The position numbers and the translations under genes were made by a program. DNA of 64,000 nt from Rachicladosporium sp. CCFEE 5018. Lineage: Eukaryota; Ascomycota; Dothideomycetes; Cladosporiales; Cladosporiaceae. Where the stretch lies: positions 668,737 through 732,736 of the forward strand of contig KZ111142.1 in assembly GCA_002077045.2 (NCBI GenBank), written 5' to 3'. Position 1 is the first letter of the stretch; the number at the start of each line of letters is the position of its first letter. This document shows positions 9,634-22,116 of the stretch, in pieces. The notes below the pieces were generated by a model. That model was not told where the DNA came from. It did no database searches and saw only the letters and a program-made list of their open reading frames with translations.

Positions 9634-10688
9634 GCGCCCTGATCCATATCACCAGGGCACCAAGACCAGCACAGGCAAAGCTCTAGCCTGGGCACCCAGG
9701 TGAGGGCGATGGAGAAACGGAAGGGAGGCCATCAGATGTGGATGCTCGATGAGTACTTTCACTGTTCTATACGTCTTGAACATGCGGACGTGATGCATCC
9801 TGGGGCCAGCAGATCTTTCCTGGCGCCCAGAGCTGGCCAATTTCGAAAGGGGATCGATACAAGAAGGCTGGAAGCTCGTGGAGATGACAATCTTAGCCAC
9901 ATCTCACGTCGCACTCGACGTCGAGACAGACACGAAACAAACGAACTCGCACGTCACGAGCACAGACAATGTTTGGCACTTGACCAATTTGCGACTAGTC
10001 CGTGCGCCCCGCGCCTTCCCAGACTTCACTTCACACTTCACTTTCATTTTTTCACCTTGCTTTGTTTAACGCGTTTCGTTAACTTCACGACACCACTGTA
10101 ACAACACGAATACTCTCGTTCTCGTCTCGGCGATCTCGGCACGCGCCTCATAAATGCACATGCTCGTCTGAACATATGAGAAAGGAGACTGCTATACTCA
10201 CATGTACGCACATGTGGTACCGCGTGTTCGCGCTGCAGGTGCTTTTGCTCGAGGTGGGTTGCTCTTTCCTTCACTGAGTCTTGACACCACCTGCACCACT
10301 GCGGGAGATTGCGACGATCATCAGCAATGCCGCACTTTGAAGAGATTTCATCCACTTCACCACTTCATCCACTTGACTACACGACACATCGACATCGAAC
10401 ACATTGTCATCGTCTGGGGCCACGGTCGACTTGCACGTATAAGCGCCTTCCATTTGGACCATATCATCTAGACTCGCCACCCTCTGGTCTCGCCGGTACC
10501 TGGACGAGGAGCAGACAACAGACAGCAGACAGCAGTAGCAGTACTGCCACTCTGGACCGGCATCACTGCGCATCGCCGGAAGTCCTGCGGACTCTCTACT
10601 AACGTCCTCACAGGCGCTTCGCCTTCGTGTGAGCAATCACCTTCCGTGTTTCTAGATCTCGCTCCGTTCGCCCGGACCTTGATCCACG
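9634..10688. other. Intergenic / long 5' region of the next gene
   Basis: 1.05 kb. Pyrimidine-rich patches (10.0-10.1 kb) and short unconvincing open frames. The last ~300 bases could be 5'UTR of the gene at 10689. No RNA gene seen. Confidence 0.5.
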
Positions 10689-13090
10689 ATGTCGTACGAA
10701 AGCTCGGACGACAGCAACAGCGACACCATCCACGTCGCATCCGCTCTGGTCCTGGACGAGAGCGATAACGAGAATCCACTGCGAGTGGAAGAGCAGCTCG
10801 AACGCGGCCAAATGCGTCGCGTACGCGCAGAGGCTGAGAAGGCCTCTTACAAGGGCAAAGGCAAAGGCCGTGTCAGCACGAGCGAAGCCACTTCGGATGA
10901 CTCAGTCACGTCCGAAGAGATCACCGACGCGACCAGCGACTCAGGGTCCGACGTCGAAGAATACACATTCACGGCTGAAGATGACGCGGACGAATTGCTT
11001 GCTGTCATGCAGATCGAAGACTTCGTTGACGACGAGACCGAGGTCGATGATGACGCGAGAAGTCACATATCCGTTTCATCCGACATCGAGGAGGACGGTC
11101 AAGTCGAGATTTACGACCTCGATCTGCACCCGTGGCGTAGGATGAATCGCACCGAGCGCCTGCTTTTCGAGTCGCAATTCGGGCAGACCTTTGAGCAGCC
11201 GGTCAAAGAGTCCTGGAACGTGACCGAGGACCACCATCGCGTGCTGGACGAGATGATGTTCCGCTATGCTGCAGAGGTCCCCTTCGCATACTGGGTCTCG
11301 GATAAGATCACGGTCCAGGAATGGGTCATGAGGCACTATCAGCGTCAGACCTGGCGTCAGAACTTTGGCAGAGTATATAACCGCCCCACACGTCCTCATC
11401 AGCAGCAGCAGCTACAATATCCGCAGCTCCCATACCCGGGTGCACACCATATGGGAGCGCCGCCTCCAAGCCAGCATCGCCGATCGACGGCTCTGCCCTT
11501 ACACAAGGTGAGCATGCCGCCTGGCTCACACTCTTTCCTGGGCCATGGCCAGTACAATGTCCAGCACATGCACGGCCTGGACGCGATACTCGGCACTTCT
11601 CAGCCTCAGCGCATGCCATATCCGGAGATGGTCAACCAAGGCGATCTGGCGTACTTGCCGAATCAGCCTTACCCAGGCCTTGTTATGGGACCATACAGGT
11701 ACATTGTACACCAGCGTTCCTATCATGTTGAATCGAAGACTGACTGAATCATAGCCACGGGCATCTCCGATCGTCACCGCCCAGAAACAAGAAGTCCAGC
11801 ACTGCGCTACCTCCACCAACTCCGCCATACGCGATACGCCCGAGGCCTGTAAACATAAAGGCACCACCGAAGACGAGCCGTGGGACGAAGCGTCGCCAGG
11901 CAGAGGCCGATGACTTCCCATGGAACCGTGACTTCGACTTCATCAAAGCCAAGATCACCGCACAGTCGTCAAAGGCCTGGGATATGTCGATCTTCGACGC
12001 CAGCACGCTGAAAGCCATGGAGGCTGTGCGGGCGTCCAACATGCCGATCTTTGAGGGCCTGGAGGACACCATCACAAGCAAGCAGAAGAACGGTCGTTTG
12101 GCGAAGAAGGCGAAGGAGGTGTCGTCTGACCCTGTCAGTGAGGATGAGAGCCCAGCACCGCGCCAAAAGGGTGGTTGTAGAAAGGCTACCGACAATTGCA
12201 ACAGCTCGCCCGCTCCTGACAACAGCGCGCTTGTCGGGAACTTTGCTTTCGAGAGCGAAAATGATCGAGCGAGGGCTTTGAGCTCGAGCCCGAAGATGAC
12301 CAAGCCCGAGGACCTCATCATCGCCGGCGAGGACATGGCCATTTCACTGGACGTGTTGGCGACTATCAAGATCTTCTGGAGCCCTGGCAACAAAGGCCCA
12401 TCGCAGAACCTGCGCCATGCTGTCTTCAGCGTCAAAGATGCCATCCTCACGCACCAGCAGCTCGCTCAGACGAAGATACTCAACGAGACTGCGGCCAAGT
12501 GCATCATCGACTTCCGCCCCGATCTCCTCTGGCGCGAGACTCTCATACGCATCCTCAGCGAGGGCAACATGAGCAACAAAGAGATTCGCGATCGCGTCTG
12601 CCTCAACGGCTGCAACTCCGACCGTGCTACTATCACTAAGCGCCTCGGTGCTGCGCTCGGTAACAACAGCAGCACTGTCAAAGAGAACTACGAGGCTGAG
12701 GTGAAGTATGTGAGGTGGGCGAACGGCAACAGGCGCGATTACAAGGACTACCAGAGCTTCTTCGGCAAGCACCCGCCGCCGGTGAGAGAGCTGGTGTATC
12801 CAAAGATGCCTGAGGGGACTGTGGTGCAGGTCAGCAGCGATGTTAATCCTGAGGCTGAGGAGGGGCGTCCGAGGAAGAAGCTGAAGTTGACTACGAAGGG
12901 GTTGAAGAAGAAGGAGAGTGAGTCGAGCAGTAGCGCGGTCACTTCTGCGGCCGAGGAGCAGGATGTGAGGATGAGGGATGTGGGCACGCAGGTTCAGGAG
13001 GAGATTGAGCAGGAGGCTGGGGCTGAGGAAGACGATGAGGATGCGGTCTCGCTGCAGGGCTCGGATTTCTTGGATGAGATGTCTGACTGA
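10689..13090 (+). CDS. Large acidic protein of unknown function
   Basis: Two exons, 10689-11698 and 11755-13090, with a 56-nt intron (gtacat...catag, branch ctgac); phase AG|C restores an open frame of 781 residues. The N-terminal ~140 residues are very acidic and Ser-rich (ESSDDSNSD, DSGSDVEEY), followed by a compact Trp/Tyr-rich segment (HPWRRMNRTERLLFESQFGQ ... VPFAYWVSDK), a Gln/Pro/His-rich stretch, a second folded-looking region near residues 560-690 and an acidic Lys/Glu tail with a bipartite-like basic cluster (RKKLKLTTKGLKKK). The segment MSNKEIRDRVCLNG...RATITKRLGAAL resembles a helix-turn-helix. A nuclear, possibly chromatin or DNA-associated role is inference only. I do not recognise the family. 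Confidence 0.75.
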
Positions 13091-13945
13091 GGGCCCACTC
13101 TACAAACAAACGATGCATGGTCCGATACACACAACACTGCATGCGCAAGCTTCCCACCACTCGCGGACACTCTGTCGACGGGCGATGCGAGCTTCGACGA
13201 CTTCGCAGGTCTCAGCCGGAGCACTGATCATCACCACGACGGCTCTCAGCTCACTACAAAAGCTCAGCTTTCGCTCAGCTTTCTCCATGCCTTGCTTTCA
13301 CGTTGGTCTCCGGGCAACGAGCACAGGAAAAAGGCCGATTCTCTTGCGTTCCTGCTGCGTTGCGTATCATGGGCGAGAGTGTTGATACGCCGCGATACAC
13401 GGTTCCTGGGCACTTCCCATGGAGTACATGGCGATTGCTATTTGGTAGAGGCGTCTTAGGCAGACGGGGGAGTACAATGGCTAGATACCCAGGATTGCAT
13501 TGGAATGGTTGGCGTGTTTTGCAAGGGTCGATCACTCGCGACGCTTGAGTAGTCAGTGAATCAAAAGAACTTTATACATGATCACTATTTCACTCGTCCA
13601 TGGCACTGTCTGCGCCATGCGCCGCCCGTTTCCCTGATGTAATGTCACTGATCGCCTCCCTTCTGTGTCTCGGATTACCTGGTACGTTGGCAGTGCTCCT
13701 ATACGCCTGGCTGCGGCAGTGAGACATGCCCGTCCTGTCGTCGTGAGAGGCCAATTGTCTGACAGGAGAGCCTTGAAATTAGACTGTCTTTCACCGCTGA
13801 TAAATGTTAATAACACGGTACTGAAGATGTTCGTAGTACCATGGGAGCGTACCGAACATCTTGATGAGCAGAGTGTTGACGCGACGTATGGGCATTGTCA
13901 TGGAGTTATACACATCATATGCATGTGCCATCGTAGCCACACTAC
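13091..13945. other. Convergent intergenic region
   Basis: 0.85 kb between the 3' ends of the acidic protein gene and the MFS transporter. I see nothing beyond short unsupported open frames. Confidence 0.55.
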
Positions 13946-15891
13946 CTAAAGCGTGTACCTGAATCCCTGCAGACCCTCGATGACCTTACCACCAGCAGCA
14001 GCCCGCTTGTTGGCACGCCAGAACTTGAATTCCAGCATGCAGCTAATGATGATGATCAACCCACATGCAATCATAGTCGTCATGATTCCGGGCTTGTATC
14101 CAGTCAACTTATCCTGCTCCCTAAACACCGTACTACCAATGATACCACCGATACCGCCAGCACCAACGAGGGTGGCAGAAGCGAGCGCGCGCTTCCACTG
14201 CCCGCGAATGTTGTTGGCTTGCCATGTAAGAACGCACGGGATGTTTGCGTTGGCTGAGGTGGTCGCGAGGAAGGCGCCCACGTATCGAGGCGCTGGAGCG
14301 TGTAGGAGGCCGAGCATACCGAGGCCGATGATGCCATAGGCGGCGTTGATCATGACGAGGGGTCCGCGAATGTGGTACTTGTCGCCGACCACTGCGCAGC
14401 CGAACATGACGATTGCTGCGAGGACGTAGGGCGGAGCTGGGAGGTCGTGTCAGTACAAGATCGCATTCAGAGCTATGGGGTGGGTTTCCTTACCAATGAG
14501 ACACTGGGACGCGGCTACAGAGAAGCCCATGGTGTTAAGGATGATGGGCAGGAAATAGGCTATGAGACTGGTCAGCTCGGTTCCTGCTAGGAGTGGTGTC
14601 GTCAAGGATGACATACCAATGGCGTACGTGACGGTCGTAGTCAAGCCAAAGAGGCAAGCGAACCCAAGCACCTTGAGATCCAGAGCACCACGAAGGTACG
14701 TGCCGACATGAAACGGCTCCGGAACGACGTCATGCCTGTCCTTCTCAACACGAGCGACGACGAAGGCGGCTTCGCGTTCGTCCAGGAAGGCCATGGTGAA
14801 GCCGCCCTTCTTGGCTGCGAGCTCAGGAAAGTCGACAAGGGTGAAGATGCCGACGCAGCCAACGACAACTGTGATCAAGCCCTGCATGATGAAGATCCAC
14901 CTCCAGCCTGCGATACCCTCCATGATGCCGGGCTTGATATTGGGCTTGGCTTTGGTTGGGCCGTAATGCTGGCCATAATCTTTGCCGAGGTTGCCAAGTC
15001 CGTTCATTTGCCAAAAGCCGTACGCGAGGATGCCGCTGAAGGCCGATGACATCGAGCCAATGAGGTAGAAGACGGCATTACGCTTCTGTAGCTCGTAGCG
15101 CGGGTACCAGCAGGAGAGTAGATATGCGCACCCAGGGAAGAATCCGGCCTCGAAAATACCCAGTACAAGACGTAGAGGTATCATTTGGTCCCAAGTCTTG
15201 ACAAACGCGAACATTATCATCGTGATTCCCCAAAGGATGCAGATAGTTGGCAAGAAGACACGCGGGCCGACCTTGCGGAGAATGACCGTCGCAGGTGGTT
15301 GCAGGAAGACGTATGTGAGGAAGAAGACCAGCACGATGATGGAGTATCGCTCGCCAATCAGCTTCAAGTCGACGGCCATGCCAGCCACGGCAGCGATGCC
15401 AAGATTCGTTCGATCCATGAGGGAGACGCAATACCTGTGAGAGCATAGTCAGAGGACTGTCCGATTGTTGCGTTTTGAGTCGGTCGTTCTCGCCGGCCAT
15501 CAGATACGGTGTATGCATTGATGAGTGCATCTGCGGCAGCGTGCGCGTTATTCTCCCGTGAACGTACAAACTTATCGGCCATGTTGTGGCACGAAGGCAT
15601 GGCTCTCACAACCAGAACAGTGGCGATCCGCAATGGCAGTCGAGTCGACATGACTGCCATATTGTCGACAGGGTTGGGGTGATGATATGGGACAACTTAC
15701 ATGAAGCCACAAGTCAATACCAGACGTTTGTCAATCCGCCTCAGCACCTTCTTCTGCTCCTCTGGCGTGAGAGCATCGATGTGAGCATTGTTCTCTGCCT
15801 CCGAGTCGGTGTCCGACACCTTACGTTCCAGCTCGTCGACCTGGTACTTCTCGTTGTCGACATTGTGGTGGGGCTGAACGTGAGCCGCCAT
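13946..15891 (-). CDS. MFS transporter, allantoate/anion:cation symporter (Dal5) type
   Basis: Four exons on the minus strand: 15701-15891, 14617-15434, 14494-14559 and 13946-14436, giving 521 residues. Introns are 266, 57 and 57 nt; the first is unusually long for this window. The product has a charged cytoplasmic N-terminus (LTPEEQKKVLRRIDKRLVL) leading into TM1, the family motif YCVSLMDRTNLGIAAVAG, WGITMIMFAFVKTWDQMIPL, LGIFEAGFFPGCAYLLSCWY and GWRWIFIMQGLITV, a central loop and six more hydrophobic helices. This matches the ACS family of the major facilitator superfamily, plasma-membrane importers of allantoate, nicotinate, pantothenate, dipeptides and similar organic anions. The substrate cannot be told from sequence. 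Junction phases (AT|G, G|CC, G|CT) give canonical family sequence. Confidence 0.9.
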
Positions 15892-17124
15892 CTTGCTGCT
15901 TGGTAGGACCCAAATAATCCACGAAACAGAGGGAAAGCACTGTACGAGGGTGAAGCGATCTACGAAGCCTTACCGATAAGAGCGCATGGGCTGGTCATCT
16001 ACTTGTAAGCCGGCCACTCGCCTCACCCTCGGATACTGACTGCATGTTACAGAGTCAAACACCGCGGTAGGCGTGTCTGGGCAGCGGGAGCCAAGGACCT
16101 GGGGTCAAGCTGGCCAGCCATACTCACTTCGGTGCAGTCAGCGCGAAGTCTAGGCGCACCTCTAAAACGTGGGGACGGCAATGAGTCCAGACCAGATACC
16201 GTTCTTGGCTCAAGCTCTTCCGCCAATCCCCGTGCGGGAAATGGCGCGAAAAGTCGATCCGGGGTGATTTTGCGGGGAAGGTGCGCAACCTCACCACGCG
16301 ACGGGCATGAGGTGCATGCATCGGGTGACACCGAATTGGCTTGCGCTGCCCCATCACTGCATATTGATGTGGTCACTCCCAAGCCTGGCCAAGGTCGACA
16401 AGCCGCTTCCTGCATGCAAGTCACATTGAGCATGTTGCCGGTGGGAATGATCTCCGGTGCAGCAGTGCCGACCAATAATGAGGCGATTGCTTGAATACTC
16501 GCCTCGGTGCAGTGTCCGGAGTTCATCAAGCCCACTGACAATACAGATAACTGCGTCGTGCAATAGTCTTCATGGCCACGCGAGACGTTGCGCAAGATTC
16601 CCATGTGGCCAGCAAGGTAGGTTCGCCGTCGCGTGCCGTCGCAGCTGCAAGTCACAACCTTCGGAGGATTTACCTTTTTGAACATGTCCGCTTGCTAAAG
16701 TTTGTCTCGAGCGAGCGAAGCCTCGCGGGGTCGACGAATGCCAAGGGCGAGAGAGCCCTGGTCAATTTCACGATTGCCGGATTTCTTCCGCAACAAGGGC
16801 CAAGGGACTGTGGTCGAGCAAGGGAGTGACGACTGTACGTCCGTACAATGTGAACTTTTGGGAGCCTGTGAGGTCTCACCACACAGAACGATTCGGCTGT
16901 CGCGCAAAAGTCTTATCCTATCCTCTCATCTTCGCGCAGGAGTACAAGACCAAGCTTGCGTGCGCGACTGTCAGCTTCAGCCGACTGCATCGGTGTAAGC
17001 GATCGGCAGTTTCGACTGCTTCTCGCTGGAGTCGAACGATACAGTCTGACAGTACTGGTGCACAGCTCCGGAGCTTCGCGGGATGAGATGCTGCTGCGAG
17101 CCTCCGACTAGCGATAAGCGAGCC
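15892..17124. other. Intergenic between MFS start and P450 end
   Basis: 1.23 kb holding the MFS promoter and P450 3' flank. I checked a TTCGACTCC-like string near 17030 for a tRNA T-arm on the minus strand and found no stem. No gene seen. Confidence 0.55.
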
Positions 17125-18812
17125 TTACCTCGTCCGGACCTTACACTGCAAGCCAGTTTGGCGCACAAACCAATAGTCATGCAGTACCCACTCCTTCTCC
17201 GGATTCGAGAGCTCAAAATCGAGCCGCCGGAGCACCTGCGGCACAAACTTCGATATCTCAAGCATCGAGATGTTTCGGCCCAAGCAAGTTCTTGAGCCGC
17301 CACCGAACTAGGCCACATGTTAGACCGATGTATGCATTGGCGTGAACTAGTGGCACGCCACGCTTGCCAGGGACGGGAACAAGACTTGTGGACTTACCGC
17401 AAGGGAATTGCGCTCCATGGCTTTCAGAGTCAGCGAGTCAGCTTCAAGCCATCTTTCTGGACGGAATGTTGCCGCGTCTTTGCCGTAGACTGACTCGTCG
17501 CGGGCTGTCACCCACGGGTTCCTGTGTGAGGGATTGTGTCAGTGGAGTTCCACCAACTTCAATGGGAAAACGAGCTCCGGCGCATCGACATACATGCCAA
17601 CTATTGTGCCGCCAGGGAGCCACGTGCCAGCGACTTCAGCTCCACCAGTCGGTACCACCCGTTCCATTAACATGCCTACTGCTGGGTGCATGCGCAGAGC
17701 CTCCTTGATGACTGCCTGAAAGTATACGAGATCTTGTGCCTCAGCAAATGTCACCGGATCGGAAAGCCTTCCAGCCCTATCCGCCTCATCGATCTCTTTG
17801 AGTAGTTTCTCGTGGGCCGCTGGCGTACGACAAAGGTAATAGAATAGCGCTCGTAGTGTCGCAGCTGTTGTATCGCTGCCCGCGAAGATGTTGCTGACAG
17901 AGTGGCTGAGCAACTGAGCGTCGCTCATGACTTGCTCTCCATCCTTGAATCGCTTGAATCGATCCAGCATATCTGCCAGCTCCCCACTTCTCGACTCCTT
18001 GCTCTGATACCTCTGTAGTTGCTTCGCAGCAAAGTCGACGATGTACCGCGATGAGTTCAGATTGCAATTGCGGGAATCTTGTTGGCCATTCTCGAGACGA
18101 ATGCATTGCCGAAGAGAAAGCGATGCAAACCTTCTACCTGGCCGATGACACTGTTATACACCAGTCTACCCTCGATAGCCTCAATGATGTGGTCCACATC
18201 CCGCTCCTGCTCCATCATTCCCAATCTGTTCGAGAACGTAATCGATGTGATCACATCGAAAGCGTACCAGTGGACCCATTGACCGAGATCGATGTCTTGC
18301 CCGATCTTACTGTCCATCTTTCGCAGGAAGATCTCTGAGCAAGTATCGTTCATAGGCTCTAGTTCCTTTAGTGTAGAGAGCGAGTAAGCTGCCGCAATGG
18401 GGCGCTTTATGGCACGGTGCTTGGCCGCATCTCGTACAGAGAACACTGTAGATCCTGGCTGGCCGGAAGGCGTTTTGATGTCAAATAAACTGTACCACTC
18501 TGACTTATGGAAGCTGGTTGCGATGCCGTACAGCTGCGGAATTGCAGAGGGATCCGAGATCGAGACGTGAGAAGGACCAATGCGGACCAATGGACCATAT
18601 CTGCGGTGGAGATCGAGATGATAGTTCATCTGATCGCCCTTCGCAGTGCTCCAGAGGCGGTCCAGGGAAGAGATAGAGGCAAGCCATGGTCCTGGTAGCG
18701 AGCGAAGGCCAGGCTTGAACCTCGTTGTCAGGCACTGCAGTGCAAAAGCGACGATGGCGAGGACTAGATATGTCTGCCACGATTGCAGTATTGAGATGAG
18801 AGAGGATTCCAT
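17125..18812 (-). pseudogene. Cytochrome P450 with one apparent 1-nt frameshift
   Basis: Exons on the minus strand: 17594-18812 (frame broken near 18059), 17398-17521 and 17125-17307; introns are 72 and 90 nt. Starting at MESSLISIL with a membrane anchor and LPGPWLASIS hinge, the frame reads well to MANKIPAIAI and then hits TGA. One added base restores NSSRYIVDFAAKQLQRYQ and puts every later junction in phase, for about 508 residues. The microsomal class II landmarks are present: I-helix AGSDTTA, K-helix EALR, FRPERW and the haem-binding FGGGSRTCLG. It resembles fungal P450s of the pisatin-demethylase/benzoate-hydroxylase kind; the substrate is unknown. No GT-AG intron removes the break cleanly. 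It could be a young pseudogene or a sequencing error. Confidence 0.8.
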
Positions 18813-20022
18813 GTTGCAGGAATTCAAGAGGTTAAGATAGTAGAGGACAGTGGTTGCGTGATCGACCGAGGATGATCACTAAACAACACCAGGAGATGCT
18901 ACCTTCCGCCAAGAGTGCGCATGCAGTGTCCGAACCTCACCTCGCCAGTAATGCCAGGAAAGACCAAGACGACGAGTCTCCACGAGATGGTTGGGTTAGT
19001 GAGTTTGATGTGGAGGGCTTAGCTTAATCCTGGTATGATATTTAGTCCAAGGTGCGGACAGCTCGACGTCCTCCTGAGACAATCACAAGTGGCTTTCGTA
19101 CTCTCCTGACATTCGTTTCTCCAGCTCTGCTTATCCAGCTACGAATATATGGGCTCACGAGACTCTCGCCAAATGTTGAGTGGCAGATCCTACGGAGGGT
19201 CCAGATACGCGACCTTTCAAAGCTTACAATGAACAGCTTGCATCCAAGAGACACACCCAGCTGGGAGAAAGCAAAGGGTATGGAAAAGAGCGCCCCCGAC
19301 CTTTCATGTAGTCAAATTACCTTCCGCGGTACACGCTAGATGCTGGATCTGTTCGTGCTGCGGGGATTGGATGGCCAGTAGCATCATTATTGTGCCGCAT
19401 TGCCGGAGGTACATGAGGATCGCACTCCAGATCTTGTCAAAGATGATAGTAACGCTGCCATTCAGCGTGAAGACTACTGCAACTTCTTGTATCAAAATGG
19501 TCATCCATGTACTTTGGCCTGCGAAAGACACCTGGACACGCACAAGGTGCAGGAGCGACCCAGTTTTGGCGTTTCCATCTCATGTTCATCGTCAGCAACA
19601 CCTTACGCCCGTAACTTCTGGGCAGTAGTCACACTACACCAAGACCCAGTATCAGACACCGCCGCCCACCTGGCTAATACTATACCGCTTCTTGGAGCAT
19701 GGTCTGTTCAATTCCGGATGTACTAAGTTATCGGCGTTGCTATGTCCGCTGAACGTCAGTCGCTCAAGCTCCTTCACGAGAGCTTTCAACGGACCATTGG
19801 TCTGCTCCCTTATCCACATGAGACGTGAGTCACATAGACGTAGATTGTCGAAGGCACAAGGATCAGCATGTGCTGCTCCGGGCTCAAGTTGAGACTACGA
19901 GAGAGCGTGGTGCAGGCTATAAGTATTGCTCACTTTGCGCTCATTCGAAGCCCCATCATTATCAGCATCTTGGTGTCCGCGACATCCCAGGAGGTTCATC
20001 ATCATTCAGAACCCTTCGCAAC
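18813..20022. other. Intergenic between P450 and DUF1330-like gene
   Basis: 1.2 kb between divergent genes. A minus-strand open stretch at 19304-19543 is rather hydrophobic but has no supported start, splice partner or family. I call nothing here. Confidence 0.5.
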
Positions 20023-20904
20023 ATGGCATCAGTGACCTTCCACCTCATCTCGACCTCCTCAAAAGATGACTTCCTCACCTCTGTCCAGCAGCTCCCCCAG
20101 CCCGACCGTCCACACTATCTGGGCAACTGCGAGCACTGGATTCATGCACCCTCACTGTCGGTCCCGGCTCTCACTGGCACAGGCTCGAAGATGCAGCGAT
20201 GGGACTTTCTGCTCATTCGCAGAACCAAACCGGAGTTCGATCTCGAGGTACCCAGCGCTCTGGCGAAGTCCGTGGATGCACACTGGGCAATCGCCACGAC
20301 GATACCAGATGAGCAGCTCGATGCTCTCGAGAGCGAGAACAAGCGACGAGCGGCCTTGATCGTTGAGCCACTGCCGGAGGGCTGGTTTCCCAGCGACCAC
20401 AGCGGGCTAGACGCTTCCGATCCTCCATCGGACCTGGAAGCTTCTCTCGCCCTGTCTTCAGTACCGTTAGGCGCATCCAGATCTTCCTCCCCTCTCGCAC
20501 TCAAAGACTTTATCAAGACCTTCGGCACTTCTCGTTTCGGTCCAGTGGCGATGTTCAATCTCCTGGCCTACCATCCGGGTCAAAGACCAAGATACTTCGA
20601 GTACATCGCCGCCTTCGGAGCCTCCATCGGCTCCCGATATGGCGGTGACGCTCAATTCATCGGATTTGGCGACTGTGACTGGTCTTCGCGCGAGAGCGAG
20701 GGAACGCAGGTTGCGGATCCGAAAGCAAATGGTTCGAGTGTTTGGGAGGATTGTGCCTTGGTGTGGTATCCGAGTATCTGGCATTTCGGAAAAATGTTGG
20801 ATGATCCGGAGTATGCTGAGGTCGATCGCAAATTCAAGCAGGGTGCGCTGAGGGATAACCCGTTGATCTGCTGCACTGAGATTCAAGTCAAGTACAGTGC
20901 TTAG
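20023..20904 (+). CDS. Conserved fungal protein with a DUF1330/dimeric alpha-beta barrel-like C-terminus
   Basis: A single exon of 293 residues from ATG 20023 (MASVTFHLISTSSKDDF). The frame is open further upstream to 19825, but this ATG sits where protein-like sequence begins. The N-terminal half contains HYLGNCEHWIHAPSLS and the C-terminal half FGPVAMFNLLAYHPGQRPRY, YIAAFGASIGSRYGGDAQFI, WEDCALVWYPSIWHFGKML and KQGALRDNPLICCTEIQV. The pattern of a small ferredoxin-like barrel with conserved Trp/Tyr is typical of DUF1330/ABM-like proteins. The function of this fungal group is not known to me; small-molecule binding or oxygenase-like chemistry is only a possibility. Confidence 0.75.
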   Translation: MASVTFHLISTSSKDDFLTSVQQLPQPDRPHYLGNCEHWIHAPSLSVPALTGTGSKMQRWDFLLIRRTKPEFDLEVPSALAKSVDAHWAIATTIPDEQLDALESENKRRAALIVEPLPEGWFPSDHSGLDASDPPSDLEASLALSSVPLGASRSSSPLALKDFIKTFGTSRFGPVAMFNLLAYHPGQRPRYFEYIAAFGASIGSRYGGDAQFIGFGDCDWSSRESEGTQVADPKANGSSVWEDCALVWYPSIWHFGKMLDDPEYAEVDRKFKQGALRDNPLICCTEIQVKYSA

Positions 20905-21201
20905 ACGAGGCGCATTTGAACTTGGGGCTCGTAGTCAGGGTGGCAGATCTCTGTATGCAGAAGATGCCATGCGCCTGTTCTTCTCCGGCTATCTTGTCTA
21001 TAAGTTGTGGTTCCATTAGCGCAGCTGGGACAGCGAATCCTGTCGTACGACAAGCGCGAGAGGCTGAGCTTTGTAGAGCGCGGTAACGAGTCGAGTCGGC
21101 CTTTATCGCAGTGCGTGCGGTATAGAGAGTCGCTTGTATTCGTATTGGACGATGTGGAACGCCCAGATGCTTGGAAGAGTGAAGGTACCACGCGGATCTT
21201 A

Positions 21202-21882
21202 TCACGTCGCGTTTTGGTCCCCATGTTCTGCGCCCTTCCCAAACTTCATCGCTACCAGCCGCCCGAACTCTCTCATACTCTCGGCCCTCTCATCTCCGTC
21301 CCTGCCTTCCCTCATCTTCTTGATGACTACCAACGCCTCCTTGTCACCCTTCTCCTTCGTCCACATGCCATGCTGTCTCTCCTCGTCTGGCTCGGCCGTA
21401 AACCCACCTCTGCCACCTCGTCCTCCGCGGCCGCCTCTGTTTGCCCGGCCACCGCGTGCGCCACGGTAGTATTGCGAGCGTGGACGCTCCAGCGCGGGAA
21501 GAGGACCACGAGCCCAGGTTCGCTCGCCATCTGGTCCGGGATCTAAGGTGAGGCCGAAGACAAGCTGCAGCTGTAGCTTCAGCTGAGGATACCGGACCAG
21601 TAGATGCTGGAAAGCTAGGTCAGTGGCGAGTGAGCTGAAGTCCGGGCCTGCAGCGCGAGATGTCGTGGTTCCCGCGCGGCGCTGTATCTTCACAGCAGGA
21701 CCTGCCGCTTGAGCATCGACAACTAACGAATTTGGAGTGATCTGGGCCGGTGATATCTCATCCTTTGCCTCATGGGTGGCCTTGTGAGGCTTGTAGCAGA
21801 TCAGAGAGCAGTATCTTACTGAGCAGGTTGGGCATTTGTACTTGGAATCCGCTTCGTGACAGATGCCACAAGTGATGGACAT
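21202..21882 (-). CDS. HIT-type zinc-finger protein (Hit1/ZNHIT3-like) with RGG stretch
   Basis: A single exon of 226 residues. Residues 5-37 form a complete zf-HIT: C5-x2-C8, C17-x2-C20, C25-x3-C29, H33-x3-H37, with the typical KYKCPTC and YCSLICY. After a linker comes a helical segment (LATDLAFQHLLVRYPQLKLQ), then an Arg/Gly run (RGARGGRANRGGRGG) and a charged C-terminus. Proteins with this finger, such as yeast Hit1 and Bcd1, act in nuclear assembly of box C/D snoRNPs with the R2TP complex. Length and finger spacing fit Hit1 best, but the RGG tract is extra, so the exact ortholog is uncertain. It is divergent from COX11 with a 234-bp shared promoter. Confidence 0.8.
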   Translation of the reverse strand: MSITCGICHEADSKYKCPTCSVRYCSLICYKPHKATHEAKDEISPAQITPNSLVVDAQAAGPAVKIQRRAGTTTSRAAGPDFSSLATDLAFQHLLVRYPQLKLQLQLVFGLTLDPGPDGERTWARGPLPALERPRSQYYRGARGGRANRGGRGGRGGRGGFTAEPDEERQHGMWTKEKGDKEALVVIKKMREGRDGDERAESMREFGRLVAMKFGKGAEHGDQNAT

Positions 21883-22116
21883 GTTGAATATTGCATCACC
21901 TGTACTGCCTCATCTATGCAACAGATTGTCATCTGACGACCGAGCTGCTGATGAGGGTGTGAATGAAGTCAATGTAGTCAATCGGCGTGCTGTTGCAAAC
22001 GATGATGATGGGGTGTGAACATTTGCGGGGAGGACTTCCCTTGTTCACTCACCTCCGAGAGATGCATGACCGTCATGCAAGTGAAGTGATTCGCACGCTT
22101 CATATTCTGTACAACA

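Noticed and set aside
17010..17060. TTCGACTCC string as a tRNA T-arm on the minus strand
   Set aside because: The flanking bases do not form a T stem or an acceptor stem.
19304..19543. Hydrophobic minus-strand frame as a membrane protein exon
   Set aside because: No start context, no partner exon and no recognisable family.
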